Origin: Eubacterium sp.
GTDB lineage: Bacteria > Bacillota_A > Clostridia > Lachnospirales > Lachnospiraceae
DNA: 21,291 nt
Direction of reading: 5' to 3'
Assembly (NCBI GenBank): GCA_024687845.1
Contig: JAILEL010000101.1
Location: forward strand, 1 to 21,291
Both the position numbers and the translations under genes were made by a program. Shown piece by piece: positions 16,261 through 21,291 of the stretch; position 1 is the stretch's first letter, and each line of letters starts with the position of its first letter. Under the pieces are notes generated by a model. The model made no database searches. It was not told the origin of the DNA and worked only from the letters and a program-made list of their open reading frames with translations.

Positions 16261-17850
16261 TTATTGTTCAACCCATATACCTTTCTTGTTGAACTTATAA
16301 TCCTTACCATCAATAGTAATGGTCTTACCTTTAGCATACCATCCATTGGTATCCTTATACATCCATCCTGCGTCTGTCTTTTTCCAGGATGCCTTGTACT
16401 GATATGTCCATCTTCCATTTTTGCTAAGGAAATAACCATCTACCCATTCATTGGATGCAAGTTTTCCATCAGACTTAAAGTAGTACCAATAGCCGCCTAC
16501 CTTAGCCCATCCATCGTCAAGTACATATCCATCCTTGCCGAATCTGTACTTGTAGCCATCTATCTTATACCATCTTTTCTTTGCATACCAGCCTTTTGCA
16601 TTACCGTACCATCTACCCTTGCTGTCTTGTTTCCAGGAGCATACTGCCTTGTTTGTTTTTTGTCCCTTGGCATCGTAGTACTCACCATTATACCACTCGC
16701 TTTTCTTAACAGTCGCAGGATTTGCTTTGATGTTCAGGCTCTTCGTTGCCTTAACACCATTTGGTGCAGATACTGTAATCTCAACCTTACCAACAGAAAC
16801 AGCAGTAACCTTACCAGTATTATCTACTGTTGCTATACTATTATTGGAAGAAGTCCAAGTAAGAGCTACACTCTTACATTCTGTCGGAGTAACTGTAGCG
16901 GTAAGCTTTACTGTCTTACCTGCCTGTAAGGAATTCATATTCTTTTTATTTATTTCAAGAGCAGTAACACCCTTTGTCTTCTTATAAATAGAAACCAGTT
17001 TCTTAACAATTCCCTTAGTTGCCTTGCCCGTAACCTTAAGATTATACTTAGTCTGGAACTGTTTAAGTGCAGCTTCAGTAAGTGGACCAAATGAGCCATC
17101 TACTACAAGATTAGAGCCCATTACCTTATTAAGTGCTGTCTGAAGCCATCTTACTTCATTTCCATAATTTTTATTAACTGCAGCACTAGGAATAGAAAAC
17201 GGATGTCCAGGGTTATCAGCTGAATCCGTACCTGAATCAGGATTATCCGTTGAACCATTGTCAGGATCCTTATTTGGAGAAGGATTATTCTGACCTGATG
17301 GTACTCCATTTATTATGTTTGGCTTTATTATTGCAAGTATTTCCATACCATTAGGTCCGCCACAGAGGTAGGATATAGCATCCTTTGTAACTCCATAAAG
17401 CTTTCCACGAGCATGAATAACTTCTTTATTTCCATTTGAATCATGAGTACAGATTCCGGCATGTCCGGCAAAGCCCAGAGATGAATTGAATATAATTATA
17501 TATCCATCTCTCATCTTGTCAGGAGTATTTCCAACAATTTTTCCAATCTTTCCTGACTTGCCGCCATAATATATCTGTTCAGCATCTCTGATTCCGTATG
17601 TGCCAATAAAATCAACTCCATGTCTTTTAAAGATTGCACACACAAATCCTGAACAGTCACAACCTTTATTAAGATCTGTGCCGCCCCATACATATGGCGT
17701 AACTCCCACCCACTGGGCTGCATCATTTACAATCTCAGCAGCAGTTGCGGCCTCAACTCCATTCCCCCGATTGAATGAAGCCTCCGGAAATAGCATTATT
17801 ATAATAGAAGCAACCAATAATAATGTTGTGATTCTTTTTATTTTCTTCAT
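16261..17850 (-). CDS. Secreted NlpC/P60 peptidoglycan hydrolase with PG-binding, Ig-like and cell-wall-binding repeats
   Basis: 529 residues. A signal peptide (KKIKR, then a hydrophobic core 7-21, with a cleavage region near VEAAT at 32-36) directs export. The NlpC/P60 domain (about 36-178) has the catalytic Cys66 in GCDCSGF, His130 in GHAGI and His146 in HARG, so it should cut peptide stems of peptidoglycan. A Pro/Asp/Asn/Gly-rich linker (185-216) follows. Next come a PG_binding_1 module (about 227-285, with VDGSFGPLTEAALKQFQ), a Big_2-like Ig domain (about 296-376, TWTSSNNSIATVDNTGKVTA) and aromatic choline-binding-type repeats (385-529, for example GGYWYYFKSDGKLAS). It has its own promoter and is followed by secDF. 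It is a likely cell-separation or wall-remodelling enzyme. The start has GAGGAG 5 bases upstream. Confidence 0.94.
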   Translation of the reverse strand: MKKIKRITTLLLVASIIIMLFPEASFNRGNGVEAATAAEIVNDAAQWVGVTPYVWGGTDLNKGCDCSGFVCAIFKRHGVDFIGTYGIRDAEQIYYGGKSGKIGKIVGNTPDKMRDGYIIIFNSSLGFAGHAGICTHDSNGNKEVIHARGKLYGVTKDAISYLCGGPNGMEILAIIKPNIINGVPSGQNNPSPNKDPDNGSTDNPDSGTDSADNPGHPFSIPSAAVNKNYGNEVRWLQTALNKVMGSNLVVDGSFGPLTEAALKQFQTKYNLKVTGKATKGIVKKLVSIYKKTKGVTALEINKKNMNSLQAGKTVKLTATVTPTECKSVALTWTSSNNSIATVDNTGKVTAVSVGKVEITVSAPNGVKATKSLNIKANPATVKKSEWYNGEYYDAKGQKTNKAVCSWKQDSKGRWYGNAKGWYAKKRWYKIDGYKYRFGKDGYVLDDGWAKVGGYWYYFKSDGKLASNEWVDGYFLSKNGRWTYQYKASWKKTDAGWMYKDTNGWYAKGKTITIDGKDYKFNKKGIWVEQ

Positions 17851-17962
17851 ACTAACTCCTCTAAAAACTAAATCGTATGTGATAAAACAGAAACCTTCAC
17901 TACGTTCCCCATAACATCATATAATAAAATAAAAGTTTTATTGCGCAGTACAAACAATCTAC

Positions 17963-17992
17963 ATTATACCCCAATATAGGAAGGCAAGTAAA
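17963..17992 (-). promoter_or_regulatory. Sigma-A-type promoter of the NlpC/P60-secDF unit
   Basis: On the - strand a perfect -10 TATAAT (17963-17968) lies 18 bp from a -35-like TTTACT (17987-17992, 4 of 6 matches). This predicts a start near 17956 and an mRNA leader of about 105 bases before the ATG. No known riboswitch consensus was recognised in that leader. Confidence 0.7.
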
Positions 17993-18012
17993 GTATTTTT
18001 TCATTACCACTC

Positions 18013-18065
18013 AAAAAAACAGGTGACACACGAAGATCATAAATACCGATTTTCATGTGCCACCT
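18013..18065 (-). terminator. Strong Rho-independent terminator of the Ig-repeat gene
   Basis: An 18 bp stem, 18048-18065 with 18021-18038 and a 9-base loop, carries two G-U pairs and one mismatch when read as - strand RNA. It is followed by a run of seven T (18013-18019). It lies 39 bp past the stop of the Ig-like repeat gene. The stem folds better as - strand RNA than as + strand RNA, where it has two A-C mismatches. Confidence 0.9.
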
Positions 18066-18103
18066 AATTTTATCATATTATTTTTCTGACTATTAGTAAC
18101 CGA

Positions 18104-21100
18104 TTAACTTCTATTTCTTCTCGCAATAAGTGCAAGTATTCCGATTATCAGAAGAATAGCTATTACGGCTATTATTACGATAAGCAGCCAGTTAACTGAT
18201 GCAGCCTTACCAAAGGAGAACTCGTATGCAATTGACGCTTCATTCTCAGCCTGGTCTTTAGCTGTAGCTTCAAGTTTATACTTACCCTTTGTATCTACTG
18301 TGAATGAAGCTTCGTTATCATTTATAGCAATTTCTGCACCATTAAGTTTTACAGATGTAAGTGTATCCTCATCCAGCTGAACTGATACAGTTACATTAGT
18401 TGCAGTTTCAAGCTTTGCTTTATCCTCAACTCCTGTAACGATAATCGTAGGATTCTTTGAGTCAACTATGAACTTAGCTTCTTTGAATTCAGTGTTACCC
18501 ATTTCATCAGTAGCTTCTATTCTGAGAACATGACTACCATCATCTACTGGTGAATCCCCATCATAAAGCACACCATCGATGTAAAGCTTAACATCACAAA
18601 CAGTAAGATCCTTAGCTAAAGAATCTGGTGAGCCAAGATCCCATTTGAACTCTTTGAATATCTTTCCATCATACTTTGAAATATCTCCAAGTGATGGGTT
18701 AGTCTTATCGATTGTGAAATGAATATCCTTAGAGCTTGAGTTACCTGCTCCATCTGTTGATGTAATCTGAATATCATAGATTCCGTCTTTATCGAAAACT
18801 TCTTCCATGCTCTTAATAGTTGTTCCAGCAAATTTGCTTGGATCAAGATCCAGAGTTTCGATATTACCATCAATGTCCTTTCTGGTTCCTGTCATTACAA
18901 TCTTATTCTTTGAATAGAACGCTTCTTCAACAGTTACCTTAAAGCTGACATTCTGGTCTGTCATATCATAGTTGCTTACACCACCAAGTTCAATCTTAGG
19001 AGCTGTAGCATCCTGAATGAGTGAATAACTTGTCTTAGATGTATTTCCAGTTTTATCTTCTGCTGAGAACTCAATTCTGTATTCAGCATCTTCATCAAAT
19101 GTAAATGTTATACTGTCACTTGAACTTCTAGGAGCAAATTCTTCTGACTTAATCTGTCTCTCGCCTTCGCCGTCTTTCTTCATATATACTGTATATTTAG
19201 CAGCTGGCATATCAGCATAGAATGCTTCCTTAATATTAAGTGTTACTGTTGTCTTAGTTGTTGATGAAGCAGGGCCAGTAATTGTAAGCTCTGGAGCTGT
19301 CTTATCAACACGGAAGTTTACATGTCTTGTTGCACTCTTTCTTCCTGAAAGATCTACTGCAGTGTATTGAACTTCGTAATCAGCCTCAGATGTAAAGCTT
19401 TCTGTTCCTTCACTGATCTTGTTCTGTACTACTGAAGTTCCTGATCCCGGAGGGCTCATACTACTGATTCTTGTAAGATCATTTGCATCCTTATATGTAT
19501 CATTTACAGATACTGTGATTGTTCCGTCAGACTTAAGGTATCTGATACCTGAGCCTTCTGTATAGTTCTCTCCATTAAGGATTGTTGTAATATCAGGATC
19601 TGTACTATCAATATATACTCTGATACGTTTTGCCGAATCAGTATCTATTGTTTTGTTGCCAGCCAGATCTTCAGAAACCAGATACAGGATATGCTCGCCT
19701 TCTCCTGAAAGTGTTACTTCCTTTGTATATCTGTTTGTATCTGCTGCATTATCAATTGTTTCAGTAAGTATCGGAGATGTAGTGCTGCTATAAGTATCAT
19801 ATATTTCATACTTAGACAGCGTATCCTCAACGATTCCTACTTCTACCTGAACAGAAGAATCAAAGTAGAGACCATATTCATAGTTTTCTCTCTTGTTTGC
19901 AAATTTACCTGTCTTATTAATGTAATGATTCTTATAATCTGCAAACTTAGCTGGATTATCAGTCTTTACATAAAGGTTATGAGCAGGTACTACTGTGTCT
20001 CTTCCTACGTATATTGTTTTTTCTGACTCATTACCAGCTCTATCTGATGCTGTAAATGTAAGTTCATAAATACCATCTTCAACAATCTTTAGCTTTGTTC
20101 CATCGACAGTTTCTGTCTCCTCTGATTCTTCACCAGCAAGTGTTGAATACAGATACTCAAGATCATATGTATCATCATCAATATTTTTATCAGATGCTTT
20201 CGCTACTACAAGAAAGCTCTTATTAAAATACTGCATATCTGATGGATCATCAATATCATAATTGTTTCCATCCACCTTGAAGCTAAGTGCTGGGTTTGTA
20301 GAATCCACAATGAATTTTCTTGTTCTTGTATTAACATTCTTAGAAGGATCCAAAACAGTTATTTCATATAAATATGTTCCTTCTTCATCACCTGCAACAA
20401 TATCTCTTGCAACCCATGCTCCAGAGGTTTCATTCCATTCATAATCCCCAGGATTAACAGCTTCACCATTTATCTTCATAGATGAGATATATTTTAAGAA
20501 CTGTGCTTTAGTAAGTCCTGAAAGGTTAGCATCTTTTATAGTCATTTTTACAGTAGTATCACCACTATAATATACTGACTCATATATTGTTTCCTTTGTA
20601 TTTCCACTACTATCTGATACATCGTATCTAACTGTTGGTGCTGAATTATCAACCTTGAACTTACCTGATGTACTGGTTTCATTTCCAGCCTTATCCTTTA
20701 CAGTAAGTGTAATATTATATATCTTTGATTCATCTATCTTTCCGATTATTTCGCTAAGCTTCTGCTTACTTTTAACATCTTTATATTCTTTTTCATTGAT
20801 TTTAACAATAATACCATCTGTTTCAGCCCATCCGCTTATATTATCTTCTATATTATAAGTAATAGCTGGATCGCCTGAGAAATAAGAAAGCTTACTGTTA
20901 CTTACATCTCTAAGACCTACATGGAAGGTATTGATTTCAGGTCTTGTGCTATCTACATAGAAGGTTCCTTCCCATTCAAGATCACCTGATTTAAATGATA
21001 CCTTAGTACCCTTTGAATCCTTTGACTCTTTAACCTCAGCCATGATCGGCTCAGCCCCATCACTAGTATAAGTGCTCTTATTAGTACCAGTAGCTGTGAC

Positions 21101-21291
21101 CTTTCCAGCTGGGGCAATGACATAAAGCACAACCTTCTGTGTCCATGTAGTACTTCCTGCAGCCGCTACATCAAGCTTACTTCCAAGGTCAATGCTCTTA
21201 ATCTTAATCTGATCCACGCTTACAACGCCATTCTTGTTTTTGAATGTCAGGAATATTCCACCATACTCCTTTGTAGGAGCCGGATCAACTA
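18104..21291 (-). CDS. Ig-like repeat surface protein with C-terminal membrane anchor (5' truncated)
   Basis: At least 1061 residues; the frame is open through the right edge, so the N-terminus and signal peptide are outside. The GTG at 21217 is internal: 24 more in-frame codons precede it. The visible part is a chain of about eight Ig-like beta domains of roughly 90-130 residues, each ending in a (V/I)D(S/K/N)xxP joint (for example VDNSAP, VDSTNP, IDSTDP, VDKTAP, IDKTNP, VDSKNP) and most holding a D.AGN-type turn. The C-terminus is one hydrophobic helix (last 30 residues, starting NWLLIVIIAVIAIL) ending in ARRNRS, a stop-transfer signal. There is no LPxTG. It is therefore likely a membrane-tethered extracellular stalk or adhesin; ligand and N-terminal head domain are unknown. 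Only one cysteine was noticed in the visible part. Confidence 0.88.
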   Translation of the reverse strand, partial: VDPAPTKEYGGIFLTFKNKNGVVSVDQIKIKSIDLGSKLDVAAAGSTTWTQKVVLYVIAPAGKVTATGTNKSTYTSDGAEPIMAEVKESKDSKGTKVSFKSGDLEWEGTFYVDSTRPEINTFHVGLRDVSNSKLSYFSGDPAITYNIEDNISGWAETDGIIVKINEKEYKDVKSKQKLSEIIGKIDESKIYNITLTVKDKAGNETSTSGKFKVDNSAPTVRYDVSDSSGNTKETIYESVYYSGDTTVKMTIKDANLSGLTKAQFLKYISSMKINGEAVNPGDYEWNETSGAWVARDIVAGDEEGTYLYEITVLDPSKNVNTRTRKFIVDSTNPALSFKVDGNNYDIDDPSDMQYFNKSFLVVAKASDKNIDDDTYDLEYLYSTLAGEESEETETVDGTKLKIVEDGIYELTFTASDRAGNESEKTIYVGRDTVVPAHNLYVKTDNPAKFADYKNHYINKTGKFANKRENYEYGLYFDSSVQVEVGIVEDTLSKYEIYDTYSSTTSPILTETIDNAADTNRYTKEVTLSGEGEHILYLVSEDLAGNKTIDTDSAKRIRVYIDSTDPDITTILNGENYTEGSGIRYLKSDGTITVSVNDTYKDANDLTRISSMSPPGSGTSVVQNKISEGTESFTSEADYEVQYTAVDLSGRKSATRHVNFRVDKTAPELTITGPASSTTKTTVTLNIKEAFYADMPAAKYTVYMKKDGEGERQIKSEEFAPRSSSDSITFTFDEDAEYRIEFSAEDKTGNTSKTSYSLIQDATAPKIELGGVSNYDMTDQNVSFKVTVEEAFYSKNKIVMTGTRKDIDGNIETLDLDPSKFAGTTIKSMEEVFDKDGIYDIQITSTDGAGNSSSKDIHFTIDKTNPSLGDISKYDGKIFKEFKWDLGSPDSLAKDLTVCDVKLYIDGVLYDGDSPVDDGSHVLRIEATDEMGNTEFKEAKFIVDSKNPTIIVTGVEDKAKLETATNVTVSVQLDEDTLTSVKLNGAEIAINDNEASFTVDTKGKYKLEATAKDQAENEASIAYEFSFGKAASVNWLLIVIIAVIAILLIIGILALIARRNRS

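Noticed and set aside
16231..16929. A 232-codon + strand open frame opposite the NlpC/P60 gene
   Set aside because: It is antisense to the cell-wall-binding repeats. Its hydrophobic translation is the complement of Lys/Gly/Tyr-rich codons, not a real membrane protein.
17851..17956. c-di-AMP or other riboswitch in the leader of the NlpC/P60 gene
   Set aside because: The leader is about 105 bases and shows none of the conserved ydaO-type blocks or a terminator/antiterminator that I could recognise.

Overview
The window looks like a chromosomal segment from a low-GC Firmicute, most likely a Lachnospiraceae member (Butyrivibrio/Pseudobutyrivibrio-like). The basis is the AT-rich base composition, strong AGGAGG-type ribosome binding sites, a fused SecDF, HemZ, a zinc-ribbon Ser/Thr kinase of the type common in Clostridia, and the clostridial gene order secDF-recJ-apt-relA-MBL-hemZ-hisS. 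The genus is an inference; no rRNA or tRNA is present to anchor it.

Left part (1-4585). The 3' end of a NarL/DegS-type sensor kinase and its LuxR-type response regulator are on the + strand. They run head-on, with only 15 bp between stops, into a 961-residue membrane Ser/Thr kinase on the - strand. That kinase has an N-terminal zinc ribbon, one membrane segment and an outside part made of three PASTA modules, a GBS_Bsp-like domain and a C-terminal C-type-lectin-like domain. A small XRE-type regulator lies upstream of it, divergently. Two back-to-back terminator hairpins close this part and the large operon to its right.

Central part (4586-13842). A - strand housekeeping/stringent-response cluster reads, in transcription order, recJ, a membrane FHA-domain protein, apt, relA/spoT homologue, an MBL-fold hydrolase, hemZ and hisS. 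The FHA protein is the unexpected member. Its linker carries three 19-residue repeats, each with one Pro-Thr followed by an aliphatic +3 residue, which looks like a phosphothreonine/FHA switch. The window also encodes a Ser/Thr kinase, so a phosphothreonine relay is a testable hypothesis.

Right part (13843-21291). On the - strand, a partial giant Ig-like repeat protein with a C-terminal membrane anchor ends at a strong terminator. It is followed by a sigma-A-like promoter, a secreted NlpC/P60 cell-wall hydrolase with PG-binding, Ig-like and choline-binding-type repeats, and then secDF, which ends at another hairpin. The SecF half of SecDF has Ser where E. coli SecF has the functionally important Asp213.

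No CRISPR array, insertion sequence, tRNA, rRNA, phage gene or attachment site was seen. The most novel items are the lectin-tipped PASTA kinase and the FHA protein with tandem putative phosphosites.
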